A stretch of 64,000 nt of DNA from Hydractinia symbiolongicarpus (GCF_029227915.1 NC_079881.1:9052001-9116000), one strand, 5' to 3'; positions 25,501 to 47,822 are shown, numbered from the stretch's first letter. The notes: generated by a model not told the origin, from the letters alone. Translations and numbers: made by a program.

Positions 25501-26366
25501 AAAATCCTGTTATCAACGTTTTATGGCATAACAAACTTTTTACATTCTAGTCGATCTATTCACGCTCTGTGGAAAAGATTGGCAATTGGAAATTTGGCAA
25601 TTCATGGAAGTTTTAAAAATAATTTTTTTTTTACCTAGTGTCATCGAGTCCATCGTACATTGGTCGACCAGTTTAAATATGCTTTAGTTTGGGTAAGTAA
25701 GTCAAATCTGACTTCTGTTCAATTTCTCTGCAATAGCTTCTGAAGCATGTCGTTTTAAGGTCTAAAAGTTGGCGGCTTTACATCTTTTTTGTTAGATTTA
25801 GAGTAGTCAAAATGATTTTGGTATGACGTCACGTCTGTTATTATGGTAACGTCTTGGTTAACAGTTGATCGAAAAAAAACACATAAAAAAATGTTTTTTT
25901 AAATATCATTATTAACAGTCCTTATCAATTCATATTTTAGCCTTGTTTTGGTTTTATCAAGTAATTTTGCACCTCTAAATCACAACCCTTTTTCCACCCC
26001 TAAATCACAACCCTTTTTCCACCATTGCCTTTTTTCAGATTCTGGAATATATGATAACCTCTAAAACAATTTTTTGTACTAAGTTTTGTGGCTATTCGTT
26101 GTAAGAAGCCGTTTTTAGACCACACCCTCCCTCACAAAAGTCTTACCCGAATAGGTTTTAAGCGATTGCGTAACTCAGCATTTATTCTTACTAATTTTCG
26201 CGCGAACAAAATTATTGTGCCAAATTAATTGCAGAAACTAAAATTAATACGAATAAATTGTCATTTTTTATTATTTTAGGGAACGAGTACCAAGTATAGT
26301 CCTCAAAGGGTTGGGATACAACATGTGTTAGATGATGAAGATGTTATACAAATTATGAAAAAATAA
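16537..26366 (+). CDS. DRG2: Developmentally regulated GTP-binding protein 2
   Basis: DRG2 is a cytosolic Obg-HflX-class GTPase that pairs with a DFRP2/RWDD1-type partner and is linked to translation. Fifteen exons in phase: 16537-16600, 17013-17101, 17186-17257, 17373-17462, 20332-20392, 20781-20871, 21442-21514, 22415-22505, 22671-22715, 23147-23199, 23396-23472, 24389-24477, 25314-25372, 25639-25692, 26280-26366. The 364-residue product equals the human length. The N-terminus [20 protein letters not shown] separates it from DRG1. G1 is GFPSVGKS (69-76), G3 DLPG (115-118), G4 NKID (246-249); a TGS-type domain fills about 290-360, ending EDVIQIMKK. All key residues are intact, so the gene looks functional. 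Intron 4 (17463-20331) carries a LINE between the P-loop and DLPG exons; intron 12 carries an inverted-repeat element. An AATAAA overlaps the stop codon and another lies 200 bases on. Confidence 0.97.
17640..19951 (+). mobile_element. APE-type non-LTR retrotransposon (RTE-like), 3'-truncated
   Basis: Inserted in DRG2 intron 4, same strand. A 5' leader (about 17640-17884, containing GGAAGGGCATCCAGCTGTAA, a motif common in LINE leaders) precedes one long ORF. The coding part stops inside the RT domain and is followed by a 39-bp tandem duplication. The left boundary is approximate; no target-site duplication was identified. Confidence 0.85.
17885..19996 (+). CDS. LINE ORF: endonuclease and N-terminal half of reverse transcriptase (truncated)
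   Basis: The 703-codon ORF is uninterrupted. Residues about 50-300 are an APE endonuclease: [37 protein letters not shown] and a terminal SQHRLLV in the place of the usual SDHxL. Residues about 330-470 are a basic linker ([14 protein letters not shown]). The RT starts near 500: [55 protein letters not shown], and motif [16 protein letters not shown]. The sequence breaks there, so the YxDD box, thumb and any 3' region are missing and the protein cannot be an active RT. The last ~35 codons ([12 protein letters not shown] twice) derive from a tandem duplication and non-LINE sequence. First in-frame ATG taken as start. The long open frame suggests a fairly young insertion. Confidence 0.88.
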   Translation: MAVRIVNQTNCVNGAGTLRSEGVAHGRTDVRCEHRQTVTQLSHHKVDNTRLRMASVNVGTLRGRAGEVVEMLERRSVDMCCVQEVRWRGASVRFVEARRARYKLFWIGNSDGYGGVGIFVAEKWVEKVIDVMRVNSRIIVIKFLIGNRIVTFLSVYAPQCGLSEEDKDKFYDELIAVTSKFGDTELVMVGGDFNGHVGKSSEGYRGVHGGYGFGSRNKEGERLLEFGMATDMVVCNTSFSKRQSRLITYESGGCKTQIDYFLVRKSDKKVVKDVKVISGEECVSQHRLLVCDIILKSVKEAKGKYRPRRKVWKLKEEIVARQFSAKVQQLAYNSQCDSDNVESTWTTLKNCLLEASDDTCGWTKGPARHRQTWWWNNEVDQCIKEKRKLWKEWKSGGSKNIYLKAKRRARTAVYKAKSEAERNRFADVLRREDQRNEVFKIAKQMKKTNQDVVGEKCIRNDEGVLASTKEEKRVAWKNHYQRLLNTEFDWDENNLSDDDVVEGPAMQIKTEWVVEAIRKLKIGKAAGVSGIVAEMVKASGYIGVELITSLANQIIKDGAIPSEWQSSVIVNCFKGKGDALERGNYRGLKLVDQVMKVIERVIDKLLRERIDIDKMQFGFVPGRGTTDAIFLLRQLQEKYLGKRENLYFAFVDLEKAFDRVPRKVFWHCLCKKYFMQVFWHCLCKKYFMHYLLCGVFSTFVQLE
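19874..19951. repeat. 39-bp tandem duplication at LINE break
   Basis: Two consecutive 39-base units (19874-19912 and 19913-19951), identical except for the last base, begin exactly where similarity to the LINE RT ends. Each unit starts GTTTTTTGGCATTGTTTATG. Confidence 0.95.
21515..22414. other. DRG2 intron 7 with short dispersed AAACACC motifs
   Basis: A 0.9-kb intron. Around 21990-22310 short motifs of the type AAACACCT recur on both strands (for example near 22003, 22147, 22226, 22280 and 22305). This looks like an old tandem or foldback repeat but could not be resolved into a unit. No coding signal. Confidence 0.4.
23473..24388. other. DRG2 intron 11; GTT/GTC triplet repeat
   Basis: The 0.9-kb intron is featureless apart from a (GTT)n/(GTC)n triplet run at about 23618-23670. 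No gene seen. Confidence 0.6.
24657..25192. mobile_element. Terminal-inverted-repeat element in DRG2 intron 12 (AAACGCCC family)
   Basis: The left end ACCGTAAATGCTCTAATTAA and the right end, read in reverse complement as TCGTAAATGCTCTAATAAAC, match over about 20 bases. Just inside the left end three tandem units of about 43-46 bases carry CCAATATCCATTTAA-CGCCCGTCT (about 24678-24785). There is no ORF, so it would be non-autonomous. It is related in design to 45179-45602, which also begins ACCGTAA-TGCT and carries AAACGCCC/GGGCGTTT blocks. Confidence 0.75.
25976..26023. repeat. 25-bp direct tandem duplication in DRG2 intron 14
   Basis: TAAATCACAACCCTTTTTCC plus ACCCC occurs at 25976 and again from 26001, two adjacent near-identical units. 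It is non-coding. Confidence 0.9.
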
Positions 26367-26521
26367 AAAAAATTTTGATACATAGAATATATTTTTTCTA
26401 ATGGATGACACACCCAGAAAAAGCATGCCGTGAAATTCAAAATATGTAATACCATACATCTCTATATTTTTGTTAGGGTTATATTTAAAATTTACTGTGA
26501 CTTTCCCTAATATTTCACTAG

Positions 26522-26757
26522 CTACAATCGTTGCCAAAAGTAGTTGAGACAAATGCTAAAAATGACAATAAATGACAGAAAAGATGATAAAACCAGACTT
26601 ACTACATTTTGCCCCCTCCCCCCTTTACACAATGTTGTAGGATACCACGAGTGTGACAAAACTCGGAAAACAACATTGTACTGGGGGTGCGGGGGTGGGG
26701 ATCTGTGTATTTTTGCTATTTTAAAAAGTGTCTCAACACTTTTGGCAACGATTGTAG
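26522..26757. mobile_element. Short foldback/MITE just downstream of DRG2
   Basis: The left end CTACAATCGTTGCCAAAAGT (26522) is matched by the reverse complement of the right end (to 26757) over about 29 bases with one gap, both arms continuing with GTTGAGACA. An inner inverted repeat (CACAATGTTGT near 26628 / ACAACATTGT near 26671) lies around a short centre. There is no ORF and no obvious target-site duplication. It starts 155 bases after the DRG2 stop codon. Confidence 0.85.
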
Positions 26758-28799
26758 GTTTCCAATTATGTATATTCTCGGCTATATATTTCCTGTTATG
26801 TTTTAATCAAAGAACGGGTGTGCACATTACAATTCTGGCCACGATATGTCCTTACACTTTCCGTTTTTAGGGGGTTATTATAAAAGGAGAAAATGTTTTT
26901 CATATACTGGCGCGAGCTTGAAAGTAGTAACTGCCTTTTGTAACTGTTAGGTATAGCAAACATTTGAATATAAAAAATTTTTGCCATTGTTTTTGCAAAT
27001 ATAGCTGTACCATGATATACCAGTTCCAATCTTGTTTTTCGGGCCCATGAAGACGAGTTCCCTGGTTTAGTGGCAGAAATAAAGAGTGCAAAAGGTGCAA
27101 AATACAACTTCAAAATCTAAGTTGGATTTATGATAACAATGATTTCAAGGATGTAACTTGTGAATGAAATTAAAACCTTTAAAACAATACAACCTGAGTT
27201 CGTTATGCAAACAACAGACCAAAGAAGTTAAAATAGTCGCCTAAAAACCGTAAAACTTTTTTAAAAAACATTGGACCTTGTGCCTCCATCTATATGAACT
27301 TCAATGATACCTATTTTACGGTGTTGCATTTTTGCCTACTTTATGGACAGAAAGTTTCGCGACGTAAAAAAATAGCTTAATTTTGCGACAAAAACTTCGT
27401 TTAAAAGGGAAAATCTTTTGCTAATGCCAACAATTTTTCTTTCTCTAATTATTAGTGATCAAAAATCTGCATCCATTACTGTTTTAAGGAATTGGGATAT
27501 CCGAGAATTGTTTGTAGCACCAAAAAAGAATAAAACACAAAATGTTATTGTAGTTGATGATTATCGAAAATCCGTAAACTTTTATAAACATTGGAAAGTC
27601 ATCTACACACGATTTTTATAAGCAACTTAGACTTGAATTCTTTAAAAAGTAATGTAAGTTTCACACGAAAGATCTAATTAAAACGGAAGTTTGATTTCGA
27701 TCAATAAACTACCTTACCAGAGCAAACAACATGTAAATTGTCATCACAAGTACATTTTTGGTACAACCCTATTGGGCCTGAAGGGTGGATTTCAATTTTG
27801 GCCAACTTTAAATTTCTTCGGACAAAATGTGTACGAAAATTTATTTGTCCGAATTTTGTGTTTTATTTTCCTAATGTACGAACTTTTTTATTGCTCTAAT
27901 CACCCAAATTGATAGTGTGTTTTTATATATTTTTAATAAATGTTGTTATCAACCTTATCTGTGATGAAACTAATTCATGCTCAATGGATTGCAGTAGCTC
28001 ATAATCAATGAACTGATCATAAGTTTGAAACAGAAAACTCATTTTCAGATTTGGGCTAAGAATCTTGTATTTTATTAGATATTTTAAAGTTATGATACTC
28101 TTGAAAAAAACCGATGTTATTTTGATTCCATCATAAAATTAATTTTGTTGAAGCATTTTGTTGAAGCATTTTGTCTAACATTTGACCAAAATCGTTGAAA
28201 TGGTGTCCGAAAATTTAATGTTCCAAATTTTTTGGTCCGTACATTCCCGAAGTTAACAATGCGGCTATAAAACTTGTTCAATTTTTATATTCATCTATTG
28301 GACACATGGTACCTACAGCCATACCTCCCATAACCTAAGATATTGGCTGTTGCTCGAAGCATCCCCGTAAATGTTTTATGAATCGAAATAGAACTTGAAA
28401 CTCACAACGCAACTTTATTTCTTCAATAGGAATCATTTTACAAAGTATTAATTTTTGTCGTATATTTGCGAAATTCGGTGCCCCCTCTCTCTCTCGCCCC
28501 TCGTGCAACAGGGTTACTAAGAATACGTGTTAGAAAAAAAAATTCAAAAACCTTCAAATGAAATGCCACCAATATTCTATTAAATTATTCATTACAATAA
28601 ATCTAATTAAAAAAAATATATCTACAAGAAAAATAATATTAAGCTACACCAAACTCTGTTTATAACACATGTATAAGGTGCGAGTCCATCTGTAACAAGC
28701 TGTCATCCGTGAAAGAGCACGACGGTACAACCTAGGATATTTTTACCTCCCAAGGTTCAACAAATACGTAATAACACAACAACAGATCGGTGGATACGT
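26758..28799. other. Spacer between convergent DRG2 and SECISBP2
   Basis: AT-rich with no recognisable coding content on either strand; the short ORFs present (for example 27418-27621) have no family features I can name. The region should include part of the SECISBP2 3' UTR at its right end. Confidence 0.5.
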
Positions 28800-28804
28800 A
28801 ACAC

Positions 28805-29085
28805 AACGAATAGATACTATAGAAGACTCAATACTATATAAGAATTATAGACACGATTATAAGACTTGTAGATCTTATATAAGACTTAATATTATATAAG
28901 AATTATAGACACGATAAAAGATTTACAGATACTATAGAAGACTTAATACTATATAAGAATTATAGATCCTATAGAAGACTCAATACTATATAAGAATAAT
29001 AGATCCTATAGAAGACTCAATACTATATAAGAATTATAGACATGATATAAGACTTACAGATACTATATAAGACCCTACACCAAGT
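28805..29085. repeat. Minisatellite, ~37-bp unit, in SECISBP2 3' flank
   Basis: About seven degenerate units of roughly 37 bases built on GAAGACTCAATACTATATAA and GAATTATAGA-CCTATA follow one another, best preserved at 28920-29040. The array starts about 50 bases beyond the SECISBP2 stop codon (minus strand) and so is probably transcribed in its 3' UTR. Confidence 0.85.
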
Positions 29086-29137
29086 TTTCTTTAAACAGAA
29101 ATCTATATAAAATTACTACATAAAAACACTACCACTG

Positions 29138-41002
<11,865 letters not shown>

Positions 41003-42454
41003 TGTTAAGCATCTAAACGCAGAAGTAAGGTAAAAATGTTTTAGCAACAAAAAAAATGGCAACGTGATATATGTTTTCCTACTTGTTTTGTTAACACATC
41101 AGCATTTGCGTTGACAACTACAAGTGCCAACATATAAATCATGCGAGAAAATTATTTCTGTGTAAGAAACGTGTATACATAAAATATATATATACCTCTG
41201 ATCCAGATAGCCTTGTAAGGTTAATTTGTTCAACTGCAGTGCTTTAAAAATCGAGGGTTTTTTTGTTATTTTTACTCTGTTACACAGGTAGCCTGCTAGG
41301 TATAGCTGGCTATACATCAGAAGCAACAGTAAAACCAGGAAATAGTAGAAAACTAGTGGAAATCCATTTGCATTATTAAAAATACCTAGGTCAAATTTTT
41401 AAGCTACGAAAGGTCGAAAGATGTACCAGCATAGCAATCACTTAACAAGACAACCACTAAGATTAATCCTGTTTATCATCCTGAACAAAGCAGGAAGGAT
41501 TGTCTTGGTTACTCAGTAAAAACACACTTATTAATCAAGAATATTGTATTATGGCACATTTTTGGTATACAACATCATACGCATGGAACGCAATTTGTAA
41601 ATTTGGGGAATGGATCGGGATGCCCGGTAAGAAAATAATTAAGTAAGGCAGGACAGATAACGCATGCTGCTAAACAAGGCAATCACACCAAAATGCTTGC
41701 CCAAGGCAAAAAAGGTAATTTCCTAAGAGTATGCACATTTCGGTTGCCCCTCACAAGTTTATGTCCTCATGGATCATAATATTGTGAATGGTTTCCAAGG
41801 CATGACCCAGATCTCTTCATGCATGAATTCCATACTTATATCCTCTATTCATGAGGTACATTTCACAACTAATTATACATTTACCTATCACTTGTTTTAA
41901 TGATTAATTATTTAGTTTATTAATTATATACTTATTTAATAATTTATTCTTATGCATGAAGGATATTGTTTCTCTTCCACTTCAATCATGAAGGTACACT
42001 GCACTTCACTATAAACCGATAATCACATATGGTGTCTTCTGCACCCAATAAACATGTGTTATCAATAATCATGAGCTAAAGGTGGAATGCGCAAGCTGGT
42101 CCAGTATTGGCCCAGCGTGTGTTACCACATAATAATAATATCAGGATTCATAAAAGGGTGTGCCTCACCGTAATGATAATAAGTGATAATAATAGCAAGT
42201 AATAATAAGATACACAAGCCTCACACACGCATCTGTCCAAATGTTATATGGCTGACGTAGGAAGCCCGACATTCCTAAATTTTCCCAAATTAGTGTAGGT
42301 ATTGGAGGAAAAAGTCAGTCATTAAGAGTACCGGCTTATATGTTGAATTGTGTACGTAACCACAGGACCTAGTCTAGCAATTATAATACAATAAATAACA
42401 AAGATCACTCTGATGTGTTTGGCGATAAAGCAGCATCGAAGAGGTAATTCATTG
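41003..42454. other. SECISBP2 5' flank and spacer to the retroelement
   Basis: A minus-strand AG acceptor about 10 bases upstream of the ATG indicates a 5' UTR intron, so the promoter lies further right. 41870-42460 is probably the 3' non-coding part of the DIRS-like element, since it follows directly on its RNase H stop, but no tyrosine recombinase frame was found there. Confidence 0.45.
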
Positions 42455-44012
42455 TCACACTAAGCATTCGGAGATTGACGAGGGGATAGGAGTAGGAAGC
42501 TCTTCCGCGTATGGGCATTGCTCTTTGAACTTTTCAACCTGTAAACGCGAAAGTAGGTCTGCATAAATATTAGAAGTGCCCCAAATGTGGCGCATCAGCA
42601 AATTTATGTTGTGATTTGCTGTAAAATAAAACAACAAGCGAACAAGTTTCATGATGTGCTCACATTTGCAGGAACCAGTACTCCATATGCGGACAATGGC
42701 CTCGTTGTCTGAAAAAATGATAACCTGGGTATCAGACCACTTTTCACCCCATGAATGTACCGCTATAACAACCGCAAGCCATTCAAGAAGGGTAATGCTG
42801 TAATTGTTGGTGTTGTAAAAAGGGATGGAAAACCATTTCCCATTGTAAAAACCGCCTAAACCACTCATGGAAGCATCCGTAAACATGTTTTAACTTTCTG
42901 ATGTGAGGAATGATGTTTGGATGACCGCCATCCTGTTCCAACTGGGTAAAAAATTCAGCCACCACTCAAGGTCCTTGCGGGATTCCGATGTAACGGAGAT
43001 GTGATGGTAAAGGCTACTTACAGTAGTAGAAAGGTCAATTAACCTGCGCAAAAAAATGCGACCACATTTGACAACTTTCCATGCAAAAGACAACAATCCT
43101 ATGAGTGATAGTAGCTCCTTTTTTGTGCATTTTTTCTTTCCTTTCCACACTCTTAGCAAGGACAAAATAGCATCAAATTTGTCCTGAGGTAATTGCATAA
43201 CGAATTCAGTGGTATCAATTTCAATGCCTAAATAGGTCAGGACGCGGGATGGACCAATAATTTTTTCCGGGGCTAAAGGAACTCCCAGGCAGTTAAAGAC
43301 CTGCTGAATTAAATTGATGATATTTTGGCAGGCGGCTTTTGAAGAATTACCTGTAATAAAGTCATCTAGATAATGAAGTAGCTGCCGAATGGCAGCAAGG
43401 TACTGAAGAATCCAGTGAAGTAGGTCCGCAAAGTGATTAAAAGTAAACGGTGACGACCATCCACCGAAGGGAAGAACAACATCAAAAAAATATCTTCCCT
43501 GCCATTTGTAACCAAGGAGGTACCAGTCATCCGTGTGAACTGGGCATAACCGGAAGTTTGATATCCAGTTTGGCTAGAAAGCAGTCTCGGCCAAGTTTAC
43601 GTACCATATCAATGGCATCGTCAAATGATGAATATGTAACTGAATAAGAGTCCTTAGAAATGCAATTGTTAACCGAGAATCCTTGTGGTGATGAGAAAAT
43701 TACCTGGATGGAACCATCTTTTTTAGGCGCTGCACCCAATGAGGAGCAATGAAAACTAGGAAGAGGAAGGCAATCAAAAGGGCCAACTGTATGCCCTCTA
43801 TTCAACTCTTTTAAAATAGCCTCATCGACTTTGCTTGCATGTTCCATAGAGGATTTGTTGTTGGAAGTTGATGGGAAAAGTTGTCCATGTTGGTACCCAA
43901 GTTTAAACCCATGGCTAAAGCCAGAAAGGATAAAGTTGACTAAGACCCGATTGGGATGTGAAACTAATAATTTGCCCAATAATAAGACATTCACAGGAGT
44001 GAAAACAAAGGA
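42455..44012 (-). pseudogene. Reverse transcriptase-RNase H of DIRS-like element, broken
   Basis: The RT opens in one frame (SGFSHGFKLGYQHGQ, SLGAAPKKDGSIQVI, FLAKLDIK). It shifts frame at about 43556, where roughly five bases are missing between LDIK and FRLCPVHTDDWYLLGYKWQG. The second frame carries LPFGGWSSPFTFNHFADLL, the catalytic HYLDDFITG box (about 43350-43376) and the connection region (LSLIGLLSFAWKVV). An in-frame TAA at 42890-42892 separates it from RNase H, which keeps its acidic residues (MFTDAS, LLEWLAV, FSDNEA, NIYADLLSRL). Apart from the shift and the stop the active sites are intact, so inactivation looks recent. Confidence 0.85.
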
Positions 44013-44028
44013 CTAAATTGGAAAAAAA

Positions 44029-44211
44029 TTATTTGGTACTTGGTTGAGAGGGCCTAAATGAGCAACGGTGCCCTGGGTGGTTTTTAGAGCAATGGGGGCA
44101 CTTGTGTGGAAAGGGACATGTATTGGAACATGACATGCCTCTATTGAACCGCCAGCACACCCTGGGAGTTGATGGAAATCGGACCTGACCTGGGGCAACT
44201 GAGACAATGCT
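44029..44211 (-). pseudogene. Gag-like zinc-knuckle fragment of DIRS-like element
   Basis: One minus-strand frame gives CWRFNRGMSCSNTCPFPHKC followed by PHCSKNHPGHRC, a Cys/His-rich knuckle of the kind that ends the first ORF of DIRS-group elements. It is bounded by stops at 44212-44214 and 44029-44031. The longer ORF in the neighbouring frame is a shadow. Confidence 0.75.
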
Positions 44212-45178
44212 CTAAGCAGATATAATCCAACATGGCTACTTATTAACTGAATCAGAAGTGCCTTATTCTTAACCTTATTTGAGGTACAATACTAGGTCAG
44301 AGCCAGAGTGGTATGTATCATTATACGGGACAGCTAGAAGGTATACTGAAGTCACCACAATTAACATGAGCTAAATATTCATTTAGCTCCATCTCGAACC
44401 AAGGAACTTCTGTACTGAAAGTGAAAACCAAGCCAGAAAACTACCATAGAAAATGCCTTCTAGACCTGCCTTTTTCAAACGATTTTTTTCCACAGATATA
44501 TTTTTTAATGCTTAGCTATATATATCTAAATACTATCAGTGTGATCTTTCAATTTAAATCCCTAGACGCGTGGAGGGGAGCTCACGCATTTATTAATTTT
44601 GCAAGAATGACTTAGGGTAGAGAAATATAATTGAATGATAAAAGAATGTCACGCTTTGGACTGATAACAAATTGGTAAAAACTTTTGTAAAATGTAACAA
44701 CAGCTTCTTTCTCGCCTCCATATTCTATTTTGAAATGCTACACCTGGAGCGGGTCAAGCTTACGCTAAAAAGGACTTGCGGGCCAGAAACATCATGTTCT
44801 TTGAAAAACTGCGATGGTTGAGGGTTGTGGCCGGTGTTGTTGCTTACCTTAAAAACTATGAGATATGATATGTTATGAGATATCTTACAATCCTCTCCCA
44901 AACTTCGGATAATTGTTTTCACTTGAAAAAAAAATTCAATGCCGCGAAATAATATTCATATTGCTATTGGAGACACTGGAACACAATTCCAATAACTGCA
45001 AATTTTGAAGCCGTGTTCTTACTGTTAGTGTAAAGAAAAAAATCACGGCAAAACAGAATTAAAAATAAGACAAACTCAGGCTAGATTCTACTGGCTCTTA
45101 TAAGACCGTATTTACTACCTTATTGGTAAAAAAGTCCTAACTTTTGACAATCTGGGTACTTCTTGCCGACTAATTTCC
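44212..45178. other. Non-genic spacer right of the DIRS-like element
   Basis: Probably includes the decayed 5' part of the DIRS-like element near 44212-44500. No recognisable coding content beyond that. Confidence 0.4.
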
Positions 45179-45602
45179 ATACCGTAATGCTTCGAATAAA
45201 CGCCCGGGGCGTTTATTAATTTTTTTGACATTTTTGTGGGGGCTTCTATTCGAGGGGGGCGTTTAAAAGAGGGGGCATTTATTAAATTTTTTACACTTTG
45301 TCTCTTTTACAGTTTCTAAGGATACCTATAATTATATCTTCACAACAGTAAATAAAAGATATTCACATGTTTTAGAGAATGAACTTCAAAAGCGAAAAGG
45401 TAAATTTCCAACACTAAACCTAAGATTTAGGAAAAAAGTAAGTAAGTAAGTTTACTTTTACTATCGCCTCGCATAAACTCCCCTTATGAGGGAGGGGCGT
45501 CTATTCGAGGGGGCGTTTATTTAAAAAATGACTGAAAAGGAGGGGCGTCTATTCGAGGGGGCGTTTAATAGAAGGGGGCGTTTATTCGAAGCATGACGGT
45601 AT
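45179..45602. mobile_element. Terminal-inverted-repeat element, GGGCGTTTATTCGA family
   Basis: The left end ATACCGTAATGCTTCGAATA and the right end (reverse complement ATACCGTCATGCTTCGAATA) match at 19 of 20 bases and both continue into AAACGCCC. The interior consists largely of GGGGCGT-TATTCGAGG blocks in direct repeat (for example 45494-45515, 45542-45595). There is no ORF. It resembles 24657-25192. Confidence 0.85.
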
Positions 45603-46449
45603 CTAAAATGACCAAAAAGTTTGAATATTTAATCCTTTCACAAGAGGACAATGAAAACTATATAAATCAGTCAATTTCAATATTCTTTCTTTTGCTTTCA
45701 TTTGAACATTTTCTCTGCTGTGGTCTTCAACTTCGTTTTCGTTCTTTTCACCCTTGACTCTCTTTCTCCTCTGCTGTGCTCTCTTCTAGCGTTATGCTAA
45801 ATTCACACTGACAACAAATTATGCGTCGCGGCTCGTTTTCACCATATCTGGTAGCCGCTAAATGACGCAGCGTTTTGCGTTGTCGAATGTTGAAATGAGC
45901 ATTTTTCACTTTGATTCTGGAACCACCTGTTTTTCTATTGTATACAAAACTAAAATGAGTAAAAGAAACAAAAATAGCAAAAATTGTTGGTCGGCAAAAA
46001 ATAAGTCACCTAGCAAATACATGGTCACTTTTTTAAAAAAAAAATTGTGTCTGCTTGGTTGGTTAAACGGTAGTGAGAATCGATTTAAAGAAAATAAGTC
46101 TTAATAATTAATCCGGTTGGATATTGTGTGGAAAGATACTTGACTTTTAAGACAGTTTCAGAATAGTTGCTATTTTTAACTCCTGTTATATGCAAGCCTC
46201 GTTTTTCGAAGGTATGAAGCCTCGTGTGTGTTGTTGTTAAAGATATTGCTAAAAAAAACAAGTTAAGAAAAGCATCTTCTGTACCATGGCTCTTTTCTAA
46301 TGGTATTTTATAGTATGATGTGATTACAGGGATAAGTTTTTTTTCAAAAAATTACAGTATAAATGTAGTGATTTGTTTTCTGTCATGGTGATGAAAAAAT
46401 GTTTTTAGCATGTAATAAAAATAATACCTTAATGGAAGAAATTTTGGAG
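45603..46449. other. Non-genic spacer
   Basis: No supportable gene. The 80-codon ORF near 45862 has no recognisable features. Confidence 0.45.
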
Positions 46450-46545
46450 GAACAAACTCGTCCTCAGGATTACGCCTACACGAAATAGTCGTCTCCTTAA
46501 AAAAACATAGGCGTAGAAGAGCCCTCCTGGGGACGAGGCCGCTGT
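46450..46545. mobile_element. Short foldback element, CCTCGTCCCCAG family
   Basis: CTCGTCCTCAGGATTACGCC at the left pairs with TAGGCGTAGAAGAGCCCTCC-TGGGGACGAG at the right, giving a ~90-base imperfect hairpin. The same terminal motif recurs at 55528, 55790, 56247, 56338, 58335 and 61433. Confidence 0.7.
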
Positions 46546-47822
46546 AGGAAATTATTCCAAACTTATATTTACAAATTACTTAGCGGCAAAACATTATACA
46601 ATCTAATTTTGTATTCTGATATTTTCCGAAGTTTACAAGAGGCCTTTAAGAGTATAACTTATATATGCACTGCGCAACATAAACACATAGAGTTCTTCGT
46701 TTGAAGAGATTGTCTTCGGGAAAGTACAATTTTGCGAATGTATTTTTATCAATAAATTTTTAACTCTGAAATTAGAGGAACCTTTACTGTGAAAACGTAA
46801 GCCGATTTTCAATTTGGCGGATTAATCCATGCGGAGTGGGTATTGTTCTTTCATTCAAAATTTTTCATACATGTAGTGGACTTCTTTCCAGTCTGCATTA
46901 AACACTGTTTTTATCTTGAGTCTTCTTTATATGTCTATGCAACCTCTTTTCTCCGTTTGATATTAGAATGGCGTTTAACTTGGGGAAGGAGGGTTGATAT
47001 TTTCCTTTTCATTTTCCGCCCAAGGCTTAAGCAGTCTGGAACGTTTACTGTACGAACTACTCCTTTTACCGCTAAAAACTCTTTTTAATATAAGCACTCT
47101 CGCTACAATCTGCGCATTCATGATCAGCTTAGTGGAAATCCGGGCAATAGTCCTAAATTATTCTTTAGGGAAAACATTTGTGTTTGCACCGAGGAAAAAA
47201 TTAAAATCTATATTCGCTAGGGCGCCGAATTAAATTGTTTCCAAGCGAACACAACTGTCCATGAGATTGTCTAAATCTGTTTACTCCGCTGTATTTTTTT
47301 TCCCTTGTGTATATTTAGAAACAAACATCTCCATTCACGGCTCACTAACTTAATTTTGTGTGCGGAACAAAATGTTCCACTCTAGTTTGTCTGCGAGAAC
47401 TCGAAAATTTTTCGTGATGGAAAAATTCGGAAACATGTTAAAATTAATTTTAGAGTGATTAGAGACCCTTTGCAAATGCACAACAAAAAATGAGTGTCAG
47501 CTCAAGTCTACAAGTTTCTCTGCATATGGATAGAAACTCTTTTAGACATCAAGCAAGGTTAGTGTACGTGTCGTACAATATCTTCAAAGTATTTAGTGAC
47601 CAAGAAGACAAATAAAACACATGGGCCAAACAAACGAAAACAATACATTATAATCAGTAAAATGTTATATTAATAAAAAGATTTATAACATAACGTGTCG
47701 ATATAAAGTTTCAATTAAAATCCTTGGTGACTGATGCCGAGTAGAGCAACAGAGAGCATATATATCGCTGAGCATAGTCATGAACATATTATATATACAC
47801 CTAGTAAAACAAACGCCCGCTT
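46546..47822. other. Spacer and 3' flank of the DEAD-box gene
   Basis: No gene recognised. It should contain the 3' UTR of the helicase gene (minus strand) at its right end. Confidence 0.45.

Larger units (their letters stand above)
42455..44211 (-). mobile_element. Degenerate DIRS-like retrotransposon
   Basis: Reading leftwards: a Gag-type zinc knuckle (44211-44029), reverse transcriptase (about 44012-42893) and RNase H (42889-42455). The RT start TPVNVLLLGKLL..HPNRVLV, the order RT-RH without protease, and the LDIK...FRLCPVHTDDW sequence are typical of DIRS-group elements, which use a tyrosine recombinase instead of an integrase. No recombinase frame was found on either side, and a frameshift, an in-frame stop and frame breaks between Gag and RT show the copy is dead. 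Confidence 0.85.

Noticed and set aside
27418-27621. 67-codon plus-strand ORF
   Set aside because: No recognisable domain, no splice context and low complexity; indistinguishable from chance in AT-rich DNA.
43527-43560. Continuation of the RT frame into LPVMPSSHG
   Set aside because: The next frame restores FRLCPVHTDDW, which fits DIRS-group RTs, so this tail is out-of-frame noise after a deletion.
45862-46104. 80-codon plus-strand ORF
   Set aside because: No family features; lysine-asparagine bias is expected from the base composition.
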